From positions 1 to 48,446 of the forward strand of contig DASXHZ010000073.1 in NCBI GenBank assembly GCA_036488085.1: 48,446 bases of DNA, written 5' to 3'. Origin of the DNA: DASXHZ01 sp036488085 (GTDB lineage: Bacteria; Acidobacteriota; Thermoanaerobaculia; Gp7-AA8). Under the pieces are notes generated by a model. That model saw only the letters and a program-made list of their open reading frames with translations, made no database searches and was not told where the DNA came from. Below are positions 7,433-16,868 of this stretch, in pieces. The position numbers were made by a program, and so were the translations under genes. How positions within the stretch are numbered: position 1 is the first letter of the stretch; each line of letters begins with the position of its first letter.

Positions 7433-8956
7433 TCATTTCTCCTCGTGGTAGTCCTCTTCCGTATTGATCTCCCAGACGTTCGACTTATCGGTGCGTCCCG
7501 CGAGGATGTTGTCGATCGACACCATCGCCGTCAGCATCGAGTGGTCCTGATTGTTGTAGCGGTGCATGCCGTTCCGGCCGATGAGGAAGAGGTTCGGAAT
7601 CGTGTCGGTAAACTCCCGAACCCGCTCGAAGTGCTCATAAGCGCCGAAGTAGGCCGGATACGTCTTCGGGACTCGGATCACGACGCCGTCGAGGGCGTCG
7701 GCGAGGTCGGCGAGCTTCATGCGCGCGAGCTCATCGACGGCCAGCGCGAGCATCTTCTCGTCGGGCCAACTCCACATCGGATCCGTCGCGTTGCAGAAGT
7801 ACTCCATGCCGATCCACGTCAAATTCGGGTCCGCGACCATGTACGGGCTCCAGTTGTTGAAGACCTGGAGCCGCCCCACGAGGACGTCGGGCTCCTGGAT
7901 GTAGATCCAGTTGTCGCGGAGATCGGCGGCGAGGAGTCGCTTCAACAGCACACCGACGACCACGAAGTCACGGTAAACGAGCCCCTCGGCCACGTTCCGC
8001 GCGCTCTCCGGTACCTCGCCTTCGAGCGCGCGCACCAGCGACCGGACCGGCATCGACGAGAAGAGGTAGTCCGCCGCGATCTCGAATTCGTCGCCGGAGT
8101 CGCTCCGCACGACGACGCCGCGGATGCTGCCGTCGGCGCTTCGCAGAATCTTTGTCACGCGAGTCCGCATGTGGATCTCGCCACCCTTTTCCCGGACGAT
8201 CCGCGCTACCTCGTCCCACATCTGCCCGGGCCCGTGCTTCGGGTAGAGGAACTGGTCGATCAGCGACGTCTCCTTCGTTTTCCTGAAGAAATGGATGATC
8301 GCCTTCAGGATCGAGAGTCCCTTGATGCGCTGCGCGCCCCACTCTGCGCTGATCTCGGTGCACGGGACGCCCCAGACCTTCTCCGTGTACGACTTGAAGA
8401 ACGTCAGGTAGAGCTCGCGGCCGAAGCGGTTGATGAAGAAGTCTTCGAGATTCTTCTCCTTCCGCCGAAAGAGGAGCGCCCGGAGATACGACAGGCCGAT
8501 CTTGAGCGTCCGGCCGATGCCGAGCTTTCGCACGGTGTCGGGCGAGAGCGAGATTGGGTAGTCGAAGAACTTTCGCGCGAAGTAAATGCGGGACTTCCGC
8601 GCGCGCAGCAGCATGACCTTGTCTTCTTGGTCGGGGTCGGGCGCGCGGTTGCCGGCAGACGCGATGTGTGTCGTCATCCGGTGATACGTGATCGTCTGCG
8701 TTCCCTCCGGAAGCTGCTGCAGCGGGAGGATGTCGAGCCACCACTTCATCACCCGGTCGGACTTCGAGAAAAAGCGGTGTCCCCCGATGTCGATCCGGTT
8801 CCCCTTGTAATTGACGGTGCGCGAGATCCCGCCGAACGCATCCGTAGCCTCCAGCACGATCGGCTGGATATCGGTACGCGTCAGGAGCTCGAAGGCCGCG
8901 GTCAGCCCGGCCGGACCGGCACCGATGACGACTGCTTTCTTCGAGCGAAGAGGCAC
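7433..8956 (-). CDS. NAD(P)/FAD-dependent oxidoreductase (UDP-galactopyranose mutase / amine oxidase superfamily)
   Basis: 507 residues. The Rossmann fingerprint VVIGAGPAGLTAAFELL begins at residue 9. IGGHRFFSKSDRVMKWW around residue 58 is typical of a flavoprotein group annotated as protoporphyrinogen-oxidase-like or UDP-Galp-mutase-like and found in O-antigen clusters. The C-terminal LIGRNGMHRYNNQDHSM closes the FAD domain. GTG start, 38 bases from the divergent cupin gene. First gene of the reverse-strand glycan operon, so a redox or ring-contraction step on a nucleotide sugar is the best guess. The exact reaction is unknown. Confidence 0.75.
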   Translation of the reverse strand: MPLRSKKAVVIGAGPAGLTAAFELLTRTDIQPIVLEATDAFGGISRTVNYKGNRIDIGGHRFFSKSDRVMKWWLDILPLQQLPEGTQTITYHRMTTHIASAGNRAPDPDQEDKVMLLRARKSRIYFARKFFDYPISLSPDTVRKLGIGRTLKIGLSYLRALLFRRKEKNLEDFFINRFGRELYLTFFKSYTEKVWGVPCTEISAEWGAQRIKGLSILKAIIHFFRKTKETSLIDQFLYPKHGPGQMWDEVARIVREKGGEIHMRTRVTKILRSADGSIRGVVVRSDSGDEFEIAADYLFSSMPVRSLVRALEGEVPESARNVAEGLVYRDFVVVGVLLKRLLAADLRDNWIYIQEPDVLVGRLQVFNNWSPYMVADPNLTWIGMEYFCNATDPMWSWPDEKMLALAVDELARMKLADLADALDGVVIRVPKTYPAYFGAYEHFERVREFTDTIPNLFLIGRNGMHRYNNQDHSMLTAMVSIDNILAGRTDKSNVWEINTEEDYHEEK

Positions 8957-8980
8957 GGAGCGCGGGATGATAACGCGCAG

Positions 8981-8986
8981 TACACT
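8981..8986 (+). promoter_or_regulatory. putative -10 hexamer, leaderless-type start
   Basis: TACACT lies eight bases before the ATG of the cupin gene at 8995, in the 38-bp gap between divergent genes. No Shine-Dalgarno is visible. Confidence 0.3.
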
Positions 8987-8994
8987 TCCGGCTC

Positions 8995-9354
8995 ATGAAG
9001 CACATCGAAGCGCCGTCGATCGTCGCGGCGGCGGGGAACAAGCCGAAGATCATTGAAGAGTACGTTGGGCGCGTGAACTCCGCGACGTCGGACGTCAGCG
9101 TGGCGCGGATGAAAAGTCCGAGCGGGTGGGTCGAGCAGGGGCAAACGCCTCAGTTCGACGAGTACACGGTCGTCCTCCGCGGTGTTCTGCGCGTCACGAC
9201 GGAGAAGGGCTCGACCGACGTGACGGCAGGCCAGGCGATCATCGCCCCGAAAGGCGAATGGGTTCAGTATTCGACGCCCGGCCCTGACGGTGCCGAGTAC
9301 ATCGCCGTCTGCCTTCCGGCATTCGCCCCTGATATCGTGCATCGCGACGCATGA
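8995..9354 (+). CDS. cupin-domain protein
   Basis: 119 residues forming one small beta-barrel. Residues ~50-100 carry the cupin motifs in weak form (QFDEYTVVLRGVLRVTTEKG followed by GQAIIAPKGEWVQYSTPG). The usual metal-binding histidines of motif 1 are not obvious, so it may be a non-metal or degenerate cupin. Its stop overlaps the following ornithine cyclodeaminase-family start (ATGA), so the two form a two-gene operon. A role in small-molecule binding next to that enzyme is likely; the ligand is unknown. Confidence 0.7.
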   Translation: MKHIEAPSIVAAAGNKPKIIEEYVGRVNSATSDVSVARMKSPSGWVEQGQTPQFDEYTVVLRGVLRVTTEKGSTDVTAGQAIIAPKGEWVQYSTPGPDGAEYIAVCLPAFAPDIVHRDA

Positions 9355-10328
9355 GCCAGCTTCTGATCCTCAACGAGCACGAGGTGCATGAGTTGTTGAC
9401 GATGCGCGAGTGCATCTCCGTCATGGAGGAGGCGCTCGCGAACCTCGCCCGCGGCGACGGCCACAACCCTATCCGCTCCATTGTCCGGGCGCCCGGCGCG
9501 AGCGGCTTTCTCGGGCTGATGCCGGCCTATGGAACCGCCGGCGCGAAGTCGTACTACGCGCTCAAAGAGATCTGCCTCTTCCCCGGCAATCCCGCCCGCG
9601 GCCTCGACACCCACCTCGGCGCCGTCCTGCTGCACAGCGGCGAGACCGGCGAGCTCCTGGCCGCCGCCAACGCCTCGGCGATCACAGCCATACGTACCGC
9701 GGCCGTCTCTGCCGTCGCGACAAAGCTGCTCTCCCGCGAGAATGCCTCGACGCTCGCGATCATCGGCGCCGGGGTGCAGGGGAAGTCGCACCTCGAGGCC
9801 ATCCCTCTCGTTCGCGACATCGGCTCCATCCAGATCTGCAGCCGTTCCCGCGCGAAAGCCGAAGCGCTGGCTGCGACCGATCCACGCGCGAAAGTCGTTG
9901 AAACGATTGAAGAAGCGGTCCGCGACGCCGATATCGTCGTGACCGCCACGAGCTCGAAAGAGCCGGTCGTCCGGCGTGAGTGGCTCGCCGACGGCGTCCA
10001 CATCAACGCTGTCGGCTCATCCGTGGCGAGTAGCCGCGAGCTCGACAGCGCCACGATGGCCGCCGCATCGCTCTTCGTTGACCGCCGCGAGTCGACCGAA
10101 AGCGAATCAGGCGACTACCTGGCGGCGCTTCGGGAAGGTGCAATTCGGGAAGGTCACATCCGCGCCGAAATCGGCGAGATCCTCCTCGGCAGTGCGCAAG
10201 GCCGCACGTCCGCCGACGAGATCACCCTCTTCAAATCCCTCGGAATCGCCGTCGAGGACCTCGCCTCGGTCGCGTTTCTGTACGACAAAGCAAGCCGGCT
10301 CGGCCGCGGAACCTGGTTTAAATTCTGA
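9351..10328 (+). CDS. ornithine cyclodeaminase / mu-crystallin family protein
   Basis: 325 residues. TAIRTAAVSAVATKLLSREN (about residues 112-131) and the NAD-binding loop IIGAGVQGKSHLEAI at 138-152 are diagnostic of the family, whose members include ornithine cyclodeaminase, alanine dehydrogenase, pyrroline-carboxylate reductases and tauropine-type enzymes. DADIVVTATSSKEPVV follows strand 6. Family members act on amino or imino acids with NAD(P)H, and sequence alone does not separate them. Overlaps the cupin gene by four bases. The region downstream is the first 21-nt tandem array. Confidence 0.85.
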   Translation: MSQLLILNEHEVHELLTMRECISVMEEALANLARGDGHNPIRSIVRAPGASGFLGLMPAYGTAGAKSYYALKEICLFPGNPARGLDTHLGAVLLHSGETGELLAAANASAITAIRTAAVSAVATKLLSRENASTLAIIGAGVQGKSHLEAIPLVRDIGSIQICSRSRAKAEALAATDPRAKVVETIEEAVRDADIVVTATSSKEPVVRREWLADGVHINAVGSSVASSRELDSATMAAASLFVDRRESTESESGDYLAALREGAIREGHIRAEIGEILLGSAQGRTSADEITLFKSLGIAVEDLASVAFLYDKASRLGRGTWFKF

Positions 10329-10668
10329 GGGCGTCCGAGTGCCGGCTCCACTCCCCGAGTATCCGAATTCACTCCCCGAGCGTCGGATTTCACGAAGTGG
10401 TGTCCAGATTCCATACGCTCGGGCGTCTGGATCACTACGGGGTGTCGCAATTTCACACACTCGGGCATCTGGATCACTACGAGGTGTCCAGATTTCACAC
10501 GCTCGGGCATTCGAATTCACTTGCAGGCGTCCAGATTTCACACATCGGGGTATCCGAATCACGTGGGGCAACATCGGATTTCACGATGGGGACATCGGAA
10601 TCCACGCTGAGCAGCTCTGAACTCACGTTCGGACCCTCGGATCTCACCTCGGCACCCGCAACTTCCAC
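10329..10668. repeat. degenerate 21-nt tandem repeat array (about 16 units)
   Basis: Starting right after the stop of the upstream gene, the sequence falls into units nearly all ending in CAC. Phase is exact at 10352-10372, 10373-10393, 10394-10414, 10415-10435, 10436-10456, 10457-10477, 10478-10498, 10499-10520 (22 nt), 10521-10541, 10542-10562, 10563-10584 (22 nt), 10585-10605, 10606-10626, 10627-10647 and 10648-10668. The first segment 10329-10351 is an imperfect unit. A loose consensus is a GGG-rich left part, then GTCCGGA or GTCCAGA, then TTTCAC. Units differ at many positions, so this is an old, eroding array. It is not CRISPR: there is no conserved repeat separated by spacers. Confidence 0.85.
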
Positions 10669-10802
10669 CGGAATAAGGCCCAAGAGGGGGACGTTGGCCT
10701 GAATCCGGACTTGACAAAGCCCCTCACGGGGCCTAAAGTGCGCCGGTTTTCCCATCCGGGAGCACTCTTTCGCTGTAGGTGTCTTTAGAAGGATAGTCAC
10801 GA
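10669..10802 (+). promoter_or_regulatory. promoter and leader of the ribosomal-protein supercluster
   Basis: TTGACA at 10711-10716 and TAAAGT at 10734-10739 are separated by 17 bp, close to the sigma-70 optimum, so transcription should start near 10746 with a leader of about 57 nt. The spacer holds the inverted repeat GCCCC-TCAC-GGGGC (10719-10732). AGAAGGA (10787-10793) is the rpsL ribosome-binding site, nine bases before the ATG. The 21-nt array ends about 40 bp upstream of the -35 box. Confidence 0.75.
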
Positions 10803-11180
10803 ATGCCAACGATCAGTCAACTCGTCAGTCAGGGCCGCGACAAGGTTCGCTACAAAACGAAGTCGCCGGCGCTGCAGTCGAGTCCTCAGAAGCGCGGCGT
10901 CTGCACGCGCGTCTACACGTCGACGCCGAAGAAGCCGAACTCGGCGCTCCGCAAGGTGGCGCGCGTTCGCCTCACCAACGGCGTCGAAGTCACGACCTAC
11001 ATCCCCGGGGTCGGACACAACCTCCTGGAGCACTCGATCGTGCTGATCCGCGGAGGCCGTGTGAAGGACCTCCCGGGCGTTCGCTACCATGTCATCCGCG
11101 GAACGCTGGACGCCGTCGGCGTCGCCAAGCGTAACCAGAGCCGCTCCAAGTACGGGGCGAAGAGACCCAAGAAGGCGTAA
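10803..11180 (+). CDS. rpsL: 30S ribosomal protein S12
   Basis: 125 residues, usual length. Decoding-centre protein of the small subunit. TPKKPNSALRKVARVRL and GRVKDLPGVRYHVIRG are the invariant blocks. K43 and K88 are the wild-type residues at the positions where streptomycin-resistance substitutions arise (K42/K87 in E. coli numbering), so no such substitution is present. D89 is the residue that RimO methylthiolates in many bacteria. First gene of the supercluster, behind the promoter at 10711; rpsG follows after five bases. Confidence 0.99.
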   Translation: MPTISQLVSQGRDKVRYKTKSPALQSSPQKRGVCTRVYTSTPKKPNSALRKVARVRLTNGVEVTTYIPGVGHNLLEHSIVLIRGGRVKDLPGVRYHVIRGTLDAVGVAKRNQSRSKYGAKRPKKA

Positions 11181-11185
11181 CGCAC

Positions 11186-11656
11186 ATGCCGAGACGACGC
11201 GAAGTTCCGAAACGCGAGATCCTGCCGGATCCCGTTTACAACAGCCAGCTCGTGACCAAGTTCATCAACTCACTGATGAGCGCGGGGAAGAAGTCGGTGG
11301 CCGAGGGAGTGTTCTACGGCGCCATGAAGAAGGTCGAGGACCGGGCGAAAGACGATCCGCTCAAGCTCTTCAAGAAGGCGGTCGACAACGTCAAGCCGGC
11401 GCTCGAGGTCAAGAGCCGCCGCGTCGGTGGTTCGAACTACCAGGTTCCCATCGAAGTGCGCCCGACCCGCCGTACCGCGCTTGCGATCCGCTGGCTGATC
11501 AGCTACGCGACCTCGCGCGGCGAGAAGACCATGCAGGACAAGCTCGCAGGCGAGATCCTCGACGCAGCCAACGGCCGCGGCAACGCGATCAAGAAGCGCG
11601 AAGACACGCACAAAATGGCGGAAGCGAACAAGGCGTTCGCTCACTACCGCTGGTAG
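11186..11656 (+). CDS. rpsG: 30S ribosomal protein S7
   Basis: 156 residues, the standard length. Primary binder of the 16S 3' major domain; it nucleates head assembly. Begins MPRRREVPKREILPDPVYNS; RRVGGSNYQVPIEVRPTRR is the conserved rRNA-binding stretch and the protein ends KAFAHYRW. AGAAGG about ten bases upstream serves as ribosome-binding site and overlaps the rpsL 3' end. In E. coli S7 represses the str operon by binding the rpsL-rpsG spacer; here that spacer is only five bases, so the known S7 site cannot be there. Confidence 0.99.
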   Translation: MPRRREVPKREILPDPVYNSQLVTKFINSLMSAGKKSVAEGVFYGAMKKVEDRAKDDPLKLFKKAVDNVKPALEVKSRRVGGSNYQVPIEVRPTRRTALAIRWLISYATSRGEKTMQDKLAGEILDAANGRGNAIKKREDTHKMAEANKAFAHYRW

Positions 11657-11865
11657 TAATTTTTCGTAGCCCTTTGCAGTTCTAGCAGCTCACGCAGTCG
11701 CAGTTACACCGATTTCCCTAGCTCCGTCTCGACCGGATAACACAGCAACCACTGGTTCTGCGGTTCCGGACCGAGCAACGGGAAAACCAAAAGACATCGT
11801 TCATCGATCGGCGGCAGCGCTGTCGCCGATTCTGTGTTGTTCCGGCGCTGAGAAACGAACAAAAA
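11657..11865 (+). promoter_or_regulatory. rpsG-fusA spacer with a strong hairpin
   Basis: This 209-nt spacer is the longest in the supercluster. A near-perfect inverted repeat at 11807-11830 (arms of nine or more pairs, one G-U) sits 35 nt before the fusA ATG, and no T tract follows. It could be a pause or attenuation element, an mRNA stabiliser, or the place where str-operon regulation moved to. No clear sigma-70 promoter and no convincing Shine-Dalgarno before fusA are seen. Confidence 0.5.
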
Positions 11866-13944
11866 ATGGCACGTCAGGTACCTCTCGAAAAGACGCGAAA
11901 CATCGGGATCATGGCCCACATCGACGCGGGTAAAACCACGACGACGGAGCGGATCCTTTACTACACCGGCCGCACCCACAAGATCGGCGAGGTGCACGAC
12001 GGCACTGCCACCATGGACTGGATGGTCCAGGAGCAGGAGCGCGGCATCACGATCACTTCGGCGGCGACCACCGCGCTCTGGGGCGACACGCGCGTCAACA
12101 TCATCGACACTCCGGGTCACGTCGACTTCACGGTCGAGGTGGAACGCTCCCTCCGCGTCCTCGACGGCGCGGTCGGCGTCTTCTGTGCCGTCGGCGGCGT
12201 CGAGCCGCAGTCGGAGACTGTTTGGCGTCAGGCCGATAAGTACGGCGTTCCGCGCATCGCGTTCGTCAACAAGATGGACCGCATCGGCGCGAACTTCATG
12301 TCGGTCGTGAACCAGATCCGTCAGAAGCTCGGCAAGAACGCCGTTCCTCTGCAGCTCCCCATCGGAGCCGAGGACCAGTTCAAAGGCGTCATCGACCTCG
12401 TGCAGATGAAGGCGCTCGTCTTCCGCGACGAAACCCTCGGCGCGAAGTACGACGTGGAAGAGATCCCGGCGGAGCTCAAAGCCGACGCGGAGCACTTCCG
12501 CGAGAAGATGGTCGAGTCGATCGCCGAGCAGCACGACGAGCTGCTCGAGAAATACCTCGCCGGCGAGACCCTCGAGATCGACGAGCTGAAGAACGCTCTT
12601 CGCGAGGCGACCATCGCCCAGAAGATCACACCGGTCATGTGCGGCTCGGCGTTCAAGAACAAGGGCGTGCAGCCGCTGCTCGACGCCGTCGTCGACTTCC
12701 TGCCGTCGCCGCTCGACATCCCGCCGGTCAAGGGCATCAATCCGGACGACGAGTCATTCACCGAGCGCAAGGCTTCGGATGACGAGCCGTTCGCCGCGCT
12801 CGTCTTCAAGATCATGACCGACCCGTTCGTCGGCCAGCTCGCGTTCTTCCGCGTCTACTCTGGCCACGTCGAATCGGGCACCGCGGTGCTCAACACGACG
12901 AAGGGCAACACCGAGCGCATCGGGCGTCTCCTCCAGATGCACGCGAACAAGCGCGAAGAGATCAAGGAAGTGTGGGCGGGTGACATCGGCGCCGCGGTCG
13001 GTCTCCGCAACGTGACCACCGGCGACACGATCTGCGACCGGAACAAGCCGATTGCGCTCGAGACGATGACGTTCCCCGAGCCGGTCATCGCGGTCGCCAT
13101 CGAGCCGAAGACCAAAGCCGATCAGGAAAAGATGGGCGTCGCCCTCGCGAAGCTCATGCAGGAAGACCCGACGTTCAAGGTCCACACGGACATCGAGACG
13201 AACCAGACCATCATCCGCGGGATGGGTGAGCTCCACTTGGAGATCATCGTCGACCGCATGATGCGCGAGTTCAACGTGCAGGCGAACGTCGGCAAGCCGC
13301 AGGTCGCGTATCGCGAGGCGATCACGCGCAAGTCGGAAGCCGAAGGCCGCTTCATCCGCCAGTCCGGCGGTAAGGGGCAGTACGGCCACGTCAAGATGCG
13401 CTTCGAGCCGCTCACCGACGGGACGAATTTCGAGTTCGTCAATGACATCGTCGGCGGCAGCGTCCCGCGCGAGTTCATCAAGCCGACCGAGCAGGGCATC
13501 AAGGAAGCGATGGAGAAGGGGATCATCGCCGGCTACCCGATGACGGGCATCCGCGCGATCCTCTATGACGGCTCGTACCACGACGTCGACTCGAGCGAAA
13601 TGGCGTTCAAGATCGCCGGCTCGATGGCATACCAGGAAGGCGCCAAGAAAGCCGGCCCGATCCTGCTCGAGCCGATCATGGACGTCGAAGTCGTGACGCC
13701 CGAGGACTACGCGGGCGACGTGATGGGCGACTTGTCGCGCCGTCGCGGAAAGATTCAGCAGATGGACGAGCGCGGCGGGGCGAAGGTCATTCGCGCGCAC
13801 GTGCCTCTGTCCGAGATGTTCGGTTATGCGACCCAGCTCCGCTCCATGTCGCAGGGCCGCGCCAGCTACACCATGCAGTTCTCGGCGTACGAGCCGGCGC
13901 CGAAGAGCGTCGCTGAAGAAGTCATCGCAAAGGTCGCCGGTTAA
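11866..13944 (+). CDS. fusA: elongation factor G
   Basis: 692-residue translational GTPase that drives ribosomal translocation. G1 is AHIDAGKTT at residues 17-25, switch 2/G3 DTPGH at 82-86, G4 NKMD at 136-139. All five domains are present and the length is normal. Domain IV contains IRQSGGKGQYGHVKMRFEPL. The upstream ribosome-binding site is weak (ACGAACAAAAA before the ATG). It follows a long structured spacer, unusual for this operon, so it may be regulated separately from rpsL-rpsG. A fusidic-acid phenotype cannot be inferred. Confidence 0.99.
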   Translation: MARQVPLEKTRNIGIMAHIDAGKTTTTERILYYTGRTHKIGEVHDGTATMDWMVQEQERGITITSAATTALWGDTRVNIIDTPGHVDFTVEVERSLRVLDGAVGVFCAVGGVEPQSETVWRQADKYGVPRIAFVNKMDRIGANFMSVVNQIRQKLGKNAVPLQLPIGAEDQFKGVIDLVQMKALVFRDETLGAKYDVEEIPAELKADAEHFREKMVESIAEQHDELLEKYLAGETLEIDELKNALREATIAQKITPVMCGSAFKNKGVQPLLDAVVDFLPSPLDIPPVKGINPDDESFTERKASDDEPFAALVFKIMTDPFVGQLAFFRVYSGHVESGTAVLNTTKGNTERIGRLLQMHANKREEIKEVWAGDIGAAVGLRNVTTGDTICDRNKPIALETMTFPEPVIAVAIEPKTKADQEKMGVALAKLMQEDPTFKVHTDIETNQTIIRGMGELHLEIIVDRMMREFNVQANVGKPQVAYREAITRKSEAEGRFIRQSGGKGQYGHVKMRFEPLTDGTNFEFVNDIVGGSVPREFIKPTEQGIKEAMEKGIIAGYPMTGIRAILYDGSYHDVDSSEMAFKIAGSMAYQEGAKKAGPILLEPIMDVEVVTPEDYAGDVMGDLSRRRGKIQQMDERGGAKVIRAHVPLSEMFGYATQLRSMSQGRASYTMQFSAYEPAPKSVAEEVIAKVAG

Positions 13945-13990
13945 GGCGACAAGAGACAAGAGTCAACGCAAATACGGAGGTTAGCTCTCA

Positions 13991-15181
<1,191 letters not shown>

Positions 15182-15187
15182 CCATAA

Positions 15188-15208
15188 GGGCCGGCTCTCA
15201 GCCGGCCC
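15188..15208 (+). terminator. tuf-rpsJ spacer hairpin (possible weak terminator or attenuator)
   Basis: Perfect 9-bp stem (arms 15188-15196 and 15200-15208) with a CTC loop, seven bases after the tuf stop and followed by ATTGTTCTTTAA. The stem is strong but the T tract is poor and broken, so partial termination between the str and S10 parts is more likely than full termination. Confidence 0.5.
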
Positions 15209-15231
15209 ATTGTTCTTTAAGGCACGAAACC

Positions 15232-15549
<318 letters not shown>

Positions 15550-15597
15550 CGGCGCCCCAACACACGAACCGGCTGGTCCGGTTCCAAGGTGACTGAG

Positions 15598-16239
15598 ATG
15601 GCAATCGAAGGAATCATTGGCAAGAAGGTCGGAATGACCCAGGTATTCGCCGAGGATGGCGCGCTCATCCCGGTGACGGTCATTCAGGCCGGACCGTGCC
15701 TCGTAGTACAGAAAAAGACCGCCGACAAGGACGGCTACGACGCCGTGCAGATCGGCCTGGTCGAGAAATTCTCCAACCGCCGCATCACCAGCGCGCAGCG
15801 CGGGCATTTCGAGAAGGCCGGCCTCCAGCCGCTCCGCACGCTCGCCGAAGTGCCGTACAGCGGCGACGCGAACGTCGGCGACAAAGTGCAGGTCGACATC
15901 TTCAAGGCGGGCGACTCGATCGACGTGATCGGCCAGTCGAAGGGGAAGGGCTTCCAGGGCGTCGTGAAGCGTCACAACTTCGCCGGCGGCCGCGCTTCCC
16001 ACGGCTCGATGTTCCATCGCGCTCCCGGCTCCATCGGTGCCTCGGCGTTCCCGTCGCGCGTCATGAAGGGCATGCGCATGGGCGGCCGCATGGGCGGCGA
16101 TCAGGTCACCGTCAAGAACCTGCGCGTGGCCAAGATCGACTCCGAGAACAACCTCCTGTACGTGCGAGGCGCGGTGCCGGGCGGCCGTAACGGCGTCGTC
16201 TACATCCGCTTCGCAAAAACCGGGAAGGGAGGCAAGTAA
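15598..16239 (+). CDS. rplC: 50S ribosomal protein L3
   Basis: 213 residues. Reaches from the subunit surface to the peptidyl-transferase centre. Begins MAIEGIIGKKVGMTQVF. The ATG at 15598 is preferred to a GTG nine bases upstream because it fits the family start and AAGGTGA. Odd point: the loop tip reads GSIGAS (residues 144-149), with A148 where E. coli has Gln150, the residue PrmB methylates. A hairpin (GAACCGG..CCGGTTC, about 15567-15586) sits just before the ribosome-binding site. Confidence 0.98.
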   Translation: MAIEGIIGKKVGMTQVFAEDGALIPVTVIQAGPCLVVQKKTADKDGYDAVQIGLVEKFSNRRITSAQRGHFEKAGLQPLRTLAEVPYSGDANVGDKVQVDIFKAGDSIDVIGQSKGKGFQGVVKRHNFAGGRASHGSMFHRAPGSIGASAFPSRVMKGMRMGGRMGGDQVTVKNLRVAKIDSENNLLYVRGAVPGGRNGVVYIRFAKTGKGGK

Positions 16240-16241
16240 CC

Positions 16242-16868
16242 ATGCCGACCATTGACGTCAAGAACTGGGACAACAAGAAGGTCGGTTCGGTCGATCTGCC
16301 CGAAGACATCTTCGCGTACCCGTACAAAGAGCACCTCATCCACGAGGCAGTGCGCAACTACCTCGCCGGCCTTCGCCAGGGAACGCACAAGGTCAAGAAC
16401 CGCTCCGAAGTAAGGGGCTCGGGCAAGAAGCCGTTCAAGCAGAAGGGGACGGGGCGCGCGCGCCAGGGCGGCAATCGTCCGCCGATCCATCGCCACGGCG
16501 GCACCGTCTTCGGGCCGGTCCCGCGCGACTACAGCTACAAGATGAACGCCCAGGAGAAGAAGGCGGCACTCAAGTCCGCTCTCTCCCAGCGCGTCAAGGA
16601 AGGGAAGTTCATCGTCATCAGCGACGCGACGGTGGACGGGCCGAAGACCAAGGCGCTCGCCGACAAAGTGGCGAAGGTCGGCGTCGACGGCAAGGCCCTC
16701 CTGGTCGACTCGATGGAAAACACCAACGCGGTGCTTGCCTCGCGCAACAACCCGAAGGTGCGCTTCGTCGACGCCAGCGCCGTCAACGTCTACGACGTCG
16801 TCAACAGCCGCTACATCGTTCTGAGCCAGTCGGCGCTACAGCGACTCACTGAGTCATTGGAGAAGTGA
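16242..16868 (+). CDS. rplD: 50S ribosomal protein L4
   Basis: 208 residues. Early assembly protein that lines the exit tunnel with its long loop. RGSGKKPFKQKGTGRARQGG and PPIHRHGGTVFGPVPRDYSYKMN form the tunnel loop and are intact. L4 is the autogenous repressor of the S10 operon in E. coli, but the short leader here offers no matching site. Two bases after rplC; its TGA overlaps the rplW ATG by one base. Confidence 0.98.
   Translation: MPTIDVKNWDNKKVGSVDLPEDIFAYPYKEHLIHEAVRNYLAGLRQGTHKVKNRSEVRGSGKKPFKQKGTGRARQGGNRPPIHRHGGTVFGPVPRDYSYKMNAQEKKAALKSALSQRVKEGKFIVISDATVDGPKTKALADKVAKVGVDGKALLVDSMENTNAVLASRNNPKVRFVDASAVNVYDVVNSRYIVLSQSALQRLTESLEK

Noticed and set aside
10329..10702. CRISPR array or repeat-peptide gene (about 101 codons on +, longer frame on -) in the first 21-nt array
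   Set aside because: There are no constant repeats with unique spacers and no cas genes nearby. The open frames exist because 21 nt is seven codons, so a unit without stops stays open; they lack ribosome-binding sites and normal codon use.
12754..13959. Long antisense open frame (about 400 codons) over fusA
   Set aside because: High GC and strong third-position bias on the coding strand produce long stop-free antisense frames; the translation is Asp/Arg/Leu/His-rich with no domain. The same holds for frames opposite rpsM-rpsD, tuf, secY and the ABC genes.
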